Under the pieces are notes generated by a model. That model made no database searches and had not been told where the DNA came from. It saw nothing but the letters and a program-made list of their open reading frames with translations. 64,000 nt of DNA from JAGOEY01 sp017997515 (GTDB taxonomy: Bacteria > Pseudomonadota > Gammaproteobacteria > Burkholderiales > Burkholderiaceae_C), in NCBI GenBank assembly GCA_026314275.1, contig CP111109.1, positions 4,092,001 through 4,156,000 of the forward strand, in the 5' to 3' direction. Positions 1 through 8,186 of the stretch are shown piece after piece. A program made the position numbers and the translations under genes. Positions within the stretch are counted from its first letter, which is position 1. The number at the start of each line of letters is the position of its first letter.

Positions 1-2124
1 GTGTTTGGCAACGGCACTGAACACGGGCACGGTGCGCTGCACAACGGCATTCAGGTCCAGTTCGAACAGCACCGGTGTCTGGGTGAAGCCATAACTCTGG
101 CGCCAGCGGGGATGGAGTTCACCAACAAAGCCAATCTCTTGGCCAGCCAATACCACCTTGGCACAACGGCCGGGGTGCATGGCGGGATGCTCCGCAGGCA
201 CAAACTGCGCCACAGCAGGTGCCAGCAAGGCCTCCACATCCCCTTTCAGATCGTAAAAACCTGCGCCCTGCTCTTTCACGCCCCATTGCAGTCCATCGAC
301 GGCACCGTACGCCAGACCCGCCACACGCATGGGTTGGTTAAACCCTTCCACGGTGGTGTCGGAATCGGGCACTGACGCATCGCGCAGAAACACGCTACCC
401 ACCTCGAATACACGCACCCGGGGTGCCTTGCGGTCGAGGTTAAACTTCAAAACTTGTAGCAAAGAACCCAGCAGGGACGAGCGCATGACGCTCATTTGGC
501 TTGCAATCGGGTTCAGCAGCTTGATGGGATTGGGGTTACCCGCCAGTTCATGTTCCCAGCGTTCTTCCACAAAGCTGAAATTGATGGTCTCCTGGAAGCC
601 CAAACCGGCCAGCGCACGCCGCACGGCGAACGGACTGCGGCGGTTTTCCGGGCGCACCTTGGCAGTGATGGGGGCCAAGGGCGGCGTGGTCGGCAGCTGG
701 TTGTAGCCGACCATCCGCACCACTTCTTCGATCAGGTCTTCTTCGATCGTCAGGTCGAATCGGTAGGACGGCGGGGTCACGGTTAACACACCATCGCCCT
801 CCACCACCGGCAAACCCAGGCGCGTTAGTGCACCGGCGCACTGCGCTTGTGTCAGCGGCATACCAATGATCTTGGCGGCGCGTGCCACACGCAGCGTGAC
901 AGGCTGGGCCTGTGGCACGTTGACCTGCACATCGTCCATCGGGCCGGCTTCGCCGCCACAGATGTCCAAGATCAACTGGGTGATACGTTCCAGGTGTTCC
1001 ACCGTGGTGCTGGCATCCACACCACGCTCAAACCGGTGCCCGGCGTCGGTCGAGAAGTTGTAACGACGCGAACGGCCGGCAATTGATTTGGGCCACCAGA
1101 AAGCGGCTTCGGCGTAGATATTGACTGTGTCATCCGACACAGCTGTGGCGTCACCGCCCATGATGCCGGCGAGAGACTCGACCTGCTGATCATCAGCGAT
1201 CACGCCGACTTTTTCATCGACCGTGACGGTGTTGCCGTTCAGCAGCTTGAGCTGTTCACCCGGTTGGCCCCAGCGCACATCGAGTCCACCGTGGATTTTG
1301 TCCAAGTCAAAAATATGCGACGGGCGACCCAACTCGAACATCACGTAGTTCGAGATGTCCACCAGCGCCGTCACGCAGCGCTGGCCGCAGCGCGCCAAGC
1401 GGTCCACCATCCACTGCGGGGTGGTGGCTTTGGGGTTGACGTTGCGCACCACGCGGCCCGTAAAACGACCACACAGATCGGGGGCGCTGATCTTGACTGG
1501 AACACGGTCGGCATTCTGCACAGCAACAGCCGAAAAGCTGGGCTGCAGCAAAGGCGCACCGGTGAGTGCCGCAACTTCACGGGCCACGCCGTAGACACTC
1601 AGGCAATGCGCCAGATTGGGTGTGAGTTTGAGCGTGAACAGGGTGTCGTCCAGCGCCAGGTGTTCGCGGATGTTCTGGCCCAGCGGTGCGTCGGCAGCCA
1701 GCTCCATCAGGCCACCATGGTCTTCGGACAGCTTGAGTTCACGCGCCGAGCACAACATGCCCTGGCTTTCCACGCCGCGCAGCTTGCCCACCTTGATCAG
1801 GAACGGTTTGCCGTCTTCGCCCGGTGGCAATTCGGCACCGACCAGTGCGCAGGGCACACGGATGCCGACCCGCGCGTTCGGTGCGCCGCAAACAATGTTC
1901 AGCAGCTCGGGCTGGCCGACATCCACTGTGCAGACACGCAGGCGGTCAGCGTTCGGGTGTTGTTCAGCCGTCTTGATTTCGCCCACCACGATGTGGGTGA
2001 ACGGTGGCGCAACCGGCTTGAGCTCTTCCACCTCCAGACCCGCCATGGTCAGGGTTTCGGCCAGTTGTTCAGTGCTCAGGTCAGGGTTGCAGAATTCGCG
2101 CAACCAGGATTCAGGAAATTGCAT
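1..2124 (-). CDS. pheT: Phenylalanine-tRNA ligase beta subunit (3' end cut by window)
   Basis: Large subunit of the heterotetrameric PheRS that charges tRNA-Phe in the cytoplasm. The minus-strand frame is open from the ATG at 2124 (product begins MQFPESWLREF) to the window edge, giving 708 codons. Full-length PheT is about 800 residues, so roughly the last 90, the anticodon-binding ferredoxin-like domain, lie outside. The N-terminal EMAP/tRNA-binding-like region is visible (VGEIKTAEQHPNADRLRVC), followed by the B3/B4 and B5 regions. The gene starts 20 bp after the pheS stop, so the two subunits are co-transcribed and probably translated together. Identification is by family knowledge of the protein sequence and by the conserved thrS-infC-rpmI-rplT-pheST order. 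Confidence 0.97.
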   Translation of the reverse strand, partial: MQFPESWLREFCNPDLSTEQLAETLTMAGLEVEELKPVAPPFTHIVVGEIKTAEQHPNADRLRVCTVDVGQPELLNIVCGAPNARVGIRVPCALVGAELPPGEDGKPFLIKVGKLRGVESQGMLCSARELKLSEDHGGLMELAADAPLGQNIREHLALDDTLFTLKLTPNLAHCLSVYGVAREVAALTGAPLLQPSFSAVAVQNADRVPVKISAPDLCGRFTGRVVRNVNPKATTPQWMVDRLARCGQRCVTALVDISNYVMFELGRPSHIFDLDKIHGGLDVRWGQPGEQLKLLNGNTVTVDEKVGVIADDQQVESLAGIMGGDATAVSDDTVNIYAEAAFWWPKSIAGRSRRYNFSTDAGHRFERGVDASTTVEHLERITQLILDICGGEAGPMDDVQVNVPQAQPVTLRVARAAKIIGMPLTQAQCAGALTRLGLPVVEGDGVLTVTPPSYRFDLTIEEDLIEEVVRMVGYNQLPTTPPLAPITAKVRPENRRSPFAVRRALAGLGFQETINFSFVEERWEHELAGNPNPIKLLNPIASQMSVMRSSLLGSLLQVLKFNLDRKAPRVRVFEVGSVFLRDASVPDSDTTVEGFNQPMRVAGLAYGAVDGLQWGVKEQGAGFYDLKGDVEALLAPAVAQFVPAEHPAMHPGRCAKVVLAGQEIGFVGELHPRWRQSYGFTQTPVLFELDLNAVVQRTVPVFSAVAKH

Positions 2125-2144
2125 GTTCGGTACTCGTGAATGGG

Positions 2145-3197
2145 TTATTGAAACTGGCTCAGAAAGCGGATATCGCCATCAAAAAACAGTCGCAAGTCGT
2201 TCACGCCGTAGCGCAACATAGTGAGCCGGTCGGGGCCCATACCAAAGGCAAAACCAATGTATTTTTCAGGGTCCAGGCCCATGTTGCGCACCACGTTCGG
2301 GTGCACTTGGCCAGAGCCCGCCACCTCGAGCCAGCGACCTGACAGCGGCCCGCTCTGGAACTGGATGTCCACTTCGGCACTGGGCTCGGTGAATGGAAAA
2401 AAGCTGGGGCGGAAGCGAAGCACCAGATCGTCCGATTCAAAAAAGGTACGGCAGAAATCCGTGAAGACAACCTTCAGATCCTTGAAGCTCACGTTCTCGC
2501 CGATCCACAGGCCTTCACACTGGTGGAACATCGGCGAGTGGGTGGCGTCGCTGTCCACACGGTAGGTGCGGCCCGGCGCGATCACGCGGATTTCAGGCAT
2601 GGCGCCACCGGCATCAATCAGCGCACGGTGTTGCTTCACATGCTGGATCGCATGGCGGATCTGCATCGGGCTGGTGTGGGTGCGTAGCAGGTTCGGGGCG
2701 GTGGCTGTGCCGCCCTCGACGTAAAAAGTGTCGTGCATCGAACGCGCTGGATGGTCTTCGGGCGTGTTCAGTGCAGTGAAGTTGAACCAGTCGGACTCGA
2801 TCTCGGGGCCTTGTGCCACTTCAAAACCCATGGAGCCAAAGATCGCCTCGATACGCTCCAGCGTCAGCGACACGGGATGCAGGCCGCCCTGCCCGCGTTG
2901 GCGGCCTGGCAACGTAACGTCCAGCGCTTCGGCTTTGAGTTGGGCGTTCAGCTCGTCGTCGGCCAGCGCCTGGCGACGGGCTGTCAGCGCAGCTTCAATC
3001 GCCTGTTTGGCGAGGTTGATGGCAGCACCCAGGGATTTCTTCTCGTCCACGCTCAGGGCGGCCATACCCTTCATCAGCTCGGTGATGCGGCCCGATTTGC
3101 CCAGGAACTGCGCCTTGGCATTTTCCAGATCGGCAGGGGTGGCAGCTTGCAGGAAACTGGCCTGTGCGGCCCCGACGATGGAATCCAACTCGTTCAT
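2145..3197 (-). CDS. pheS: Phenylalanine-tRNA ligase alpha subunit
   Basis: Catalytic subunit of PheRS (350 aa, usual size). An N-terminal coiled-coil (about residues 1-85) precedes the class II synthetase core. Motif 2 is visible as APGRTYRVDSDATHSPMFHQ and motif 3 near the C-terminus as GMGPDRLTMLRYGVNDLR. The ATG at 3197 gives the normal N-terminus (MNELDSIVGAAQ). It lies about 100 bp after rplT and that gap contains an inverted repeat (see separate entry), so pheST may be separately controlled by attenuation, as known in enterobacteria; that control is inference. Confidence 0.98.
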   Translation of the reverse strand: MNELDSIVGAAQASFLQAATPADLENAKAQFLGKSGRITELMKGMAALSVDEKKSLGAAINLAKQAIEAALTARRQALADDELNAQLKAEALDVTLPGRQRGQGGLHPVSLTLERIEAIFGSMGFEVAQGPEIESDWFNFTALNTPEDHPARSMHDTFYVEGGTATAPNLLRTHTSPMQIRHAIQHVKQHRALIDAGGAMPEIRVIAPGRTYRVDSDATHSPMFHQCEGLWIGENVSFKDLKVVFTDFCRTFFESDDLVLRFRPSFFPFTEPSAEVDIQFQSGPLSGRWLEVAGSGQVHPNVVRNMGLDPEKYIGFAFGMGPDRLTMLRYGVNDLRLFFDGDIRFLSQFQ

Positions 3198-3205
3198 AAA
3201 ATTCT

Positions 3206-3252
3206 CTTGAAAATGACAAAGGGCTAGTGCCTTTTAAAGCCCTAGCCCTTGT
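3206..3252 (-). promoter_or_regulatory. Inverted repeat in the rplT-pheS gap
   Basis: Read on the minus strand, AGGGCTAG and CTAGCCCT form an 8-bp stem around a loop of about 14 nt, followed by a TTTGTCATTTT stretch just before pheS. This could be an attenuator or a partial terminator between the ribosomal protein genes and pheST. The run of T is imperfect, so confidence is modest. Confidence 0.4.
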
Positions 3253-3261
3253 TTTATTTGC

Positions 3262-3292
3262 ACAGGACGCTATTCAATGAATAGCAGTCTGC
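3262..3292. repeat. Degenerate copy of dispersed repeat family 1
   Basis: Contains GCTATTCAATGAATAGC (3270-3286), the A/T-rich hairpin arm typical of the family-1 repeats found throughout the window. The CTAGCGC...TGCGC half is not clearly retained. It lies directly downstream of rplT. Confidence 0.45.
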
Positions 3293-3300
3293 CGCGAAAA

Positions 3301-3660
3301 TCAAGCAGCCAGCTTGGCCTTGACTTGCTCCACGATGCTGGCAAAAGCCGCCTTGTCATGCACAGCGATATCGGACAGCACTTTGCGGTCGATCTCGATG
3401 GCAGCCTTCTTCAGGCCATTGGCGAACTGGCTGTAGGTCAGGCCACATTCACGCGCAGCGGCGTTGATACGGGCAATCCACAACTGACGGAACACCCGCT
3501 TGCGGGTACGACGGTCACGGTAGGCATATTGCCCAGCCTTCATTACCGCTTCTTTGGCGACGCGGTAAACATTGCCGCGGCGACCGCGGAAACCTTTGGC
3601 AAGGGCGAGAACTTTTTTGTGGCGGGCGCGAGCCGTTACACCACGTTTGACGCGAGGCAT
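3301..3660 (-). CDS. rplT: 50S ribosomal protein L20
   Basis: Large-subunit ribosomal protein (119 aa, normal length) required early in 50S assembly. In enterobacteria it also represses translation of rpmI-rplT by binding the mRNA. The sequence is highly basic and begins MPRVKRGVTARARHKKVLAL, with the family-typical RGRRGNVYRVAKEAVMKAGQYAYRDRR stretch in segments at about residues 24-50. It follows rpmI by 25 bp on the same strand. Confidence 0.99.
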   Translation of the reverse strand: MPRVKRGVTARARHKKVLALAKGFRGRRGNVYRVAKEAVMKAGQYAYRDRRTRKRVFRQLWIARINAAARECGLTYSQFANGLKKAAIEIDRKVLSDIAVHDKAAFASIVEQVKAKLAA

Positions 3661-3685
3661 GTGATTACTCCTTGTTCGTCGTTAG

Positions 3686-3889
3686 TTAAATGCCACGGCC
3701 GGGCAACATTTGCGCGACATGACCCATATTGGTCTCATGCACCGCAGTTGCTCCACGCAGTTGACGCTTGTTCTTGGTGGTCTTCTTGGTCAAGATGTGA
3801 CGTTTGAAGGCATGACCGCGTTTAACGGTGCCACCTGGACGGACTCGGAAACGCTTTTTAGCGCTGCTCTTGGTCTTCATTTTGGGCAT
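3686..3889 (-). CDS. rpmI: 50S ribosomal protein L35
   Basis: Small basic ribosomal protein of 67 aa (MPKMKTKSSAKKRFRVRPGG at the N-terminus). A longer upstream reading frame exists, but the ATG at 3889 is preceded by a strong AAGGAG ribosome-binding site at the right distance and gives exactly the family length. It sits between infC and rplT, the universal order. Confidence 0.98.
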   Translation of the reverse strand: MPKMKTKSSAKKRFRVRPGGTVKRGHAFKRHILTKKTTKNKRQLRGATAVHETNMGHVAQMLPGRGI

Positions 3890-4085
3890 ATCAATGCTCC
3901 TTTTACATTGTGCTCGTGAGGCGTTCGCAAAACCGTTGCGAACTTGTTGGCCCCGAGCCACTTGTGGGCGGCATAAAGCCACCACTTTGGTGCAGCGGAC
4001 GAATCCGCCACGTATGCAGCAGCACTTTTCAGTGCCACCACACTGCCCACACCCACACAAGGCGGATGCCGGACAAATCTCTTAC
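3890..4085 (-). promoter_or_regulatory. Structured infC-rpmI leader, candidate L20 control region
   Basis: This 196-bp gap has no gene. On the minus strand it carries a perfect 8-bp stem, GTTCGCAA with TTGCGAAC around a 5-nt loop (3923-3943), ending about 20 nt before the rpmI Shine-Dalgarno. A smaller GCGGA/TCCGC stem lies at 3995-4008. In E. coli and Bacillus, L20 binds structured RNA at this site to repress rpmI-rplT; equivalence here is inferred from position only. Confidence 0.4.
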
Positions 4086-4676
4086 TTACTCGCTTGCAGC
4101 CACCGGTTCGACTGCAGCCTTGGGAGCAGGCTTCTTGCGGCCGGGCGCGATCATCATGATCATCTGGCGCCCTTCCAGCTTGGGAAACTGCTCCACGATG
4201 ATCAGGTCACCCAGGTCATCACGGATACGTTGCAGCAAAGCCATGCCGATTTCCTGGTGCGTAATTTCGCGTCCCCGGAAGCGCAGCGTGATCTTGCACT
4301 TGTCACCTTCTTCAAGAAAGCGCCGGATATTGCGCATCTTGATGTTGTAGTCGCCATCATCGGTACCAGGCCGAAACTTGATTTCCTTGATTTCGATAAC
4401 CGTCTGTTTGGCCTTGGCCTCCGCCGCACGCTTCTGCTCCTGGTACTTGAACTTGCCGTAGTCCATCAAACGGCAAACAGGAGGCACTGCGGTCGCCGCA
4501 ATTTCCACCAGATCAACATCCAGCTCGCCCGCCATACGCAAGGCCTCTGAAATGCTGACGATGCCCAGAGGCTCGTTGTCAGGCCCGGAAAGTCGAACTT
4601 CCGGGGCCATGATTTCCCGATTCAAGCGGTGCTTGCGTTCTTCGCGGTGACGACGGTCACGAAATTCAGTAGCGAT
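4086..4676 (-). CDS. infC: Translation initiation factor IF-3 (probable AUC start)
   Basis: IF-3 binds the 30S subunit, prevents premature 50S joining and checks the start codon. The protein shows both domains: an N-domain with APEVRLSGPDNEPLGIVS and the linker, then a C-domain with FRPGTDDGDYNIK and a KITLRFRGREITHQEIG stretch. An ATG exists at 4697, but the Shine-Dalgarno AAGGA lies downstream of it, and 7 nt after this comes an ATC codon at 4676 that begins the family-typical ATEFRDRRHREERKHRL. I therefore place the start at ATC (196 aa). E. coli infC uses AUU for autoregulation by the same discrimination mechanism. The alternative ATG would add 7 residues encoded by the ribosome-binding site itself. 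Confidence 0.9.
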   Translation of the reverse strand: MATEFRDRRHREERKHRLNREIMAPEVRLSGPDNEPLGIVSISEALRMAGELDVDLVEIAATAVPPVCRLMDYGKFKYQEQKRAAEAKAKQTVIEIKEIKFRPGTDDGDYNIKMRNIRRFLEEGDKCKITLRFRGREITHQEIGMALLQRIRDDLGDLIIVEQFPKLEGRQMIMMIAPGRKKPAPKAAVEPVAASE

Positions 4677-4762
4677 GGCTCTATCCTTCAAAAACATTTG
4701 CTACAAAACATGTAGCACATACCGTACGACTGGCGCGCGTCAGCAGCTTCTTTTATTCAAAA
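4677..4762 (-). promoter_or_regulatory. thrS-infC gap with infC ribosome-binding site
   Basis: The 86-bp gap contains a small stem, GCTAC/GTAGC (4700-4716), resembling a decayed family-1 repeat arm, and the AAGGA sequence that positions the ATC start of infC. An internal promoter is possible but none is convincing. Confidence 0.3.
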
Positions 4763-6670
4763 TTAGCTTTTGAGGGCAATGTCACCAGCGATCTTTTGCG
4801 CGAACGCATCGAGGGACATCACGCCGAGGTCCAGATTGCCCCGGGCACGCACAGCAACGGCGCCTGCTGCCTTCTCTTTGTCGCCCACGACAAGGATATA
4901 CGGCAGCTTTTGCATTGAATGCTCGCGTATTTTACGCGTAATTTTTTCGTTACGCAGATCGACCTGCACTCTAAGCCCTTGATTCTGCAGCGTTTTGGCA
5001 ATTTCGCGACAGTAATCGTCTTGGGATTCCGTGATATTCAGGATCGAAACCTGCACCGGAGCCAGCCACGTGGGCAGTGCTCCCGCGAACTGCTCGATCA
5101 AAATACCGATGAACCGCTCCAGGCTGCCTACGATGGCGCGGTGCAGCATGATGGGACGGTGGCGTGCGCCATCTTCGCCCACATATTCAGCACCCAGACG
5201 CTCAGGCATGGATGGATCGACCTGGATCGTGCCGCACTGCCAGTGGCGGCCAATGGCGTCGCGCAGCGTGTATTCCAGCTTGGGGCCGTAGAAGGCACCG
5301 TCACCGGGTGCGATCTGGTATTCACAACCCGAACTCTCCAGGCTCTGGATCAGCGCCTGCTCCGCCTTGTCCCAGCTTTCTTCCGAGCCAATGCGTTTTT
5401 CAGGGCGCGTGGCGACCTTGTAGATGATGTCGGTGAAGCCGAAGTCCTTGTAAACCTTCTGCAGCAGCGCCGTGAAGTTGATGCACTCCTGCTGGATCTG
5501 GTCTTCGGTACAGAAGATGTGACCATCGTCCTGCGTGAACGCACGCACGCGCATGATGCCGTGCAAACCACCCGTGGGTTCATTGCGGTGGCACTGGCCG
5601 AATTCACCGTAGCGCAAAGGCAGGTCGCGGTAGCTCTTCACACCCTGGTTGTAGATCAGGATGTGGCCGGGGCAGTTCATCGGCTTCAGCGCGTAGTCAC
5701 GCTTTTCCGACTCCGTCGTGAACATGTTTTCGCGGTACTTGTCCCAGTGGCCCGTCTTTTCCCACAGATTCTTGTCGATGATTTGTGGGCCCTTGACTTC
5801 CTGGTAACCGTTGTCGCGGTACACACGGCGCATGTACTGCTCCACCTCTTGCCAGATCGACCAGCCCTTGGTGTGCCAGAACACCGTGCCCGGCGAATGT
5901 TCGTCAATGTGGAACAGATCCAGCTCACGCCCCAGGCGGCGATGGTCGCGCGCTTCGGCTTCTTCAATACGCTGGATGTACGACTCCAGGTCTTTCTTGT
6001 CGGCCCAGGCTGTGCCGTAGATACGTTGCAGCTGCTCGTTCTTGGCGTCGCCGCGCCAGTACGCACCGGACACACGCATCAGCTTGAACACCTTCAAGAA
6101 GCGTGTATTGGGCACGTGTGGGCCACGGCACATGTCCACATATTCCTGGTGGTAGTACAGACCCATGGCCTGTTCGTCAGGCATGTCGTCAATCAGGCGC
6201 AGCTTGTAGTCTTCACCACGCGACTTGAACACCTCAATCACCTCGGCACGGGGCGTCATCTTCTTGATGACGTCGTAGTTCTTGGCGATCAGCTCCTTCA
6301 TACGCTGCTCGATGGCAGCCAGGTCTTCGGGCGTGAACGGGCGCTCGTACGAAATGTCGTAATAAAAGCCTTCTTCAATCACCGGGCCGATCACCATCTT
6401 GGCCGTGGGATACAGCTGCTTGACGGCGTGGCCAACCAAGTGGGCTGCCGAGTGGCGAATGATGTCCACACCGTCGGCATCCTTGGGCGTGATGATCTGC
6501 AGACGGGCACTGTGGTCGATGCTGTCGCTGGCATCCACCAGCCGGCCGTCCACCTTGCCTGCCACCGTCACCTTGGCCAGGCCAGGGCCGATGGAAGCAG
6601 CCACTTCGGCCACCGTCACCGGGCCGGGATATTCACGTTGGGAGCCGTCAGGGAGTGTGATTTGGATCAT
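4763..6670 (-). CDS. thrS: Threonine-tRNA ligase
   Basis: Class II synthetase of 635 aa that charges tRNA-Thr. Domain order is TGS (about residues 1-60, MIQITLPDGSQREYPGPVTV), the editing domain with HSAAHLVGHAVKQL and a late CRGPHVPNT zinc-editing motif, the catalytic core with RNEPTGGLHGIMRVRAFTQD (motif 2 region) and MLHRAIVGSLERFIGILIEQ (motif 3), and the anticodon-binding domain. A TTG six codons upstream keeps the frame open, but the ATG at 6670 gives the canonical N-terminus. It is the first gene of the translation operon. Confidence 0.97.
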   Translation of the reverse strand: MIQITLPDGSQREYPGPVTVAEVAASIGPGLAKVTVAGKVDGRLVDASDSIDHSARLQIITPKDADGVDIIRHSAAHLVGHAVKQLYPTAKMVIGPVIEEGFYYDISYERPFTPEDLAAIEQRMKELIAKNYDVIKKMTPRAEVIEVFKSRGEDYKLRLIDDMPDEQAMGLYYHQEYVDMCRGPHVPNTRFLKVFKLMRVSGAYWRGDAKNEQLQRIYGTAWADKKDLESYIQRIEEAEARDHRRLGRELDLFHIDEHSPGTVFWHTKGWSIWQEVEQYMRRVYRDNGYQEVKGPQIIDKNLWEKTGHWDKYRENMFTTESEKRDYALKPMNCPGHILIYNQGVKSYRDLPLRYGEFGQCHRNEPTGGLHGIMRVRAFTQDDGHIFCTEDQIQQECINFTALLQKVYKDFGFTDIIYKVATRPEKRIGSEESWDKAEQALIQSLESSGCEYQIAPGDGAFYGPKLEYTLRDAIGRHWQCGTIQVDPSMPERLGAEYVGEDGARHRPIMLHRAIVGSLERFIGILIEQFAGALPTWLAPVQVSILNITESQDDYCREIAKTLQNQGLRVQVDLRNEKITRKIREHSMQKLPYILVVGDKEKAAGAVAVRARGNLDLGVMSLDAFAQKIAGDIALKS

Positions 6671-6701
6671 GGGTATCGTGAAAAGCAAAAATTGAAGCGC
6701 G

Positions 6702-6729
6702 AAAAAAAACGCGGACCAGACCGCGTTTT
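6702..6729 (-). terminator. Terminator-like hairpin in the thrS leader
   Basis: On the minus strand AAAACGCGG pairs with CCGCGTTTT around a 6-nt loop, followed by eight T residues (6702-6709). It ends only 31 bp before the thrS ATG. A promoter downstream of it would have almost no room, so it may be an attenuator rather than the end of an upstream gene. No threonine-rich leader peptide is visible. Confidence 0.6.
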
Positions 6730-6778
6730 ACTATTCATTTAATAGCACTCTGCGCACAAGGCGCGCGGACTAGCGACC
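6730..6778. repeat. Family-1 dispersed repeat, degenerate
   Basis: Contains CTATTCATTTAATAG followed by CTGCGCAC...CGCGCGGACTAG, which matches the reverse orientation of the clear family-1 copies (hairpin arm, then TGCGC, then CTAG). It lies in the thrS leader next to the terminator-like hairpin. Confidence 0.55.
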
Positions 6779-7106
6779 TGTGGGGCTTAAAAACCTCGTC
6801 GGTGTAGTTCGCGGTGTCATAACCAGGGTGCCTTTCTCGCTCTTGCTTGTTGAGCGCGCATTTTACCTGCGATTTGTGTACTGCCGCACGCATCGACCAT
6901 ACCCAAAGCCCTACCAGCCCCACCACGGCAGTTCAACGCAACACCTGCATGCCCAAAGCGACCTAATTTTGCGAACACCCATCGCGAAAATGGGTGCTTG
7001 AGCAGTTCACCCGCCATACCTATGATCGGCAAGCTCTGCAGTGCCATCCACGCCATGGCATGCACTAACCCGCCAGCGCTTCTGCGTCCAAAACAGGTCA
7101 ATTTTT
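6779..7106. other. Intergenic region between thrS and the nucleoside permease gene
   Basis: About 330 bp between divergently transcribed genes. Neither strand holds a convincing gene; a 63-codon frame on the minus strand (6735-6926) has no family resemblance or good ribosome-binding site. Promoters for both flanking genes should lie here, but I cannot assign them with confidence. Confidence 0.5.
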
Positions 7107-8177
7107 ATGCCGAACTCCCAGCCCACCCGCCCCACCCGGTTCATCCGCTCCACTCTGGCCAGCCTGGCCGCTGCCGCCCTGCTCGCTGGCTGTGCGTCGT
7201 CACCAAGCGCAACAACAACCTCAGCCACCGCTTCTGCACCCACAGCCAAACCGGTGCAGGTCAAGGTGTTTGTCGGCTCGATGTTCGAGATCGGCAAAAA
7301 CACGGGTGACCGGGCGGGTGAATTTCAGCATTGGTACGAGCGTTACTGGAAAGACGCCACCCCCATCCAGATCCCGGGCGCACTACAGCCCGTTTACTGC
7401 AATACAGACGGCGTGTGTGGCGCGGTACTGGGCATGGGCAAGGTGAACTCGGCCGCTTCCATGCAGGCGATTCTGCTGAACCCGGCGCTCGACTTTTCCA
7501 AGGCGTATTACCTCATCACCGGCGTAGCGGGCACCCCACCTTCGCGCGGCACCATTGGTGACGTGAGCTGGGGCACCTGGCTGGTGGATTACGACCTGGG
7601 CCACCGCTGGGCACCGGAAGAAAACACACCGGGCGCGCCCACCTTCATGCCGCGCAAGGGTTACGAGGAATACCGCCGCTTTCAGCTCAACCCTGCCTTG
7701 GTCGGTTGGGCCATGCAACTGTCGGCCAACGCGCCCATGAAGGATTCGGAAGGTGCCCGCACCTACCGCCTGCGTTACCCCGAAGCGGAAGCGCGCCGCG
7801 CGCCCGCCGTGGGCAAAGGCACCCACATGACGGGTGACACCTTCTTCCACGGCCCCGGAATGTCGAAGCAGGCGCAGTACATCGCCAAACTGTATGGCGC
7901 AGACGACTACGTCATCACCGAAATGGAGGCCGCAGCCATCACGCTGGTGATCAAACGCAGCCACGGCACCGACCGCATCATGAGCCTGCGCGGCGCAGTC
8001 AACTTTGACCAGGGCAACCCGCGCGAAACCACGCTGCAGCATCTGGACCCCGCACCGGGCGAAACGGCGGGCGGCTTTGCCGAGACTGTGGAGAACGTGG
8101 AACGGGTGGGTGAACGTGTGGTGGACCATATCGTGGCCCAGTGGCCCCAGTGGCAAGCTGGGGTGCCCGCCCGCTGA
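7107..8177 (+). CDS. Purine nucleoside permease-family (NUP) lipoprotein
   Basis: A 356-aa protein of the NUP family (named after a fungal purine nucleoside permease and structurally related to nucleoside phosphorylases). The ATG at 7107 is chosen because it gives a classic lipoprotein signal: Arg-containing N-region, an Ala/Leu-rich core and the lipobox LAGC (Cys about residue 31), followed by a low-complexity Ser/Thr/Ala linker. The folded domain begins near VQVKVFVGSMFEIGKN and contains YYLITGVAGTPPSRGTIGDV and a conserved ITEMEAAAITLV segment. Likely role: handling of nucleosides in the periplasm or at the membrane. Substrate and whether it transports or cleaves are not decidable from sequence. 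The LysR gene 9 bp downstream is probably its partner. Confidence 0.85.
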   Translation: MPNSQPTRPTRFIRSTLASLAAAALLAGCASSPSATTTSATASAPTAKPVQVKVFVGSMFEIGKNTGDRAGEFQHWYERYWKDATPIQIPGALQPVYCNTDGVCGAVLGMGKVNSAASMQAILLNPALDFSKAYYLITGVAGTPPSRGTIGDVSWGTWLVDYDLGHRWAPEENTPGAPTFMPRKGYEEYRRFQLNPALVGWAMQLSANAPMKDSEGARTYRLRYPEAEARRAPAVGKGTHMTGDTFFHGPGMSKQAQYIAKLYGADDYVITEMEAAAITLVIKRSHGTDRIMSLRGAVNFDQGNPRETTLQHLDPAPGETAGGFAETVENVERVGERVVDHIVAQWPQWQAGVPAR

Positions 8178-8186
8178 TAATTCGGC

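Noticed and set aside
4919..6742. 607-codon open frame on the plus strand
   Set aside because: It is the complement of thrS, lacks any family resemblance and has the composition expected of a GC-rich antisense frame.
6735..6926. 63-codon minus-strand frame as a thrS leader peptide
   Set aside because: It contains few threonines, no ribosome-binding site, and extends into a repeat.
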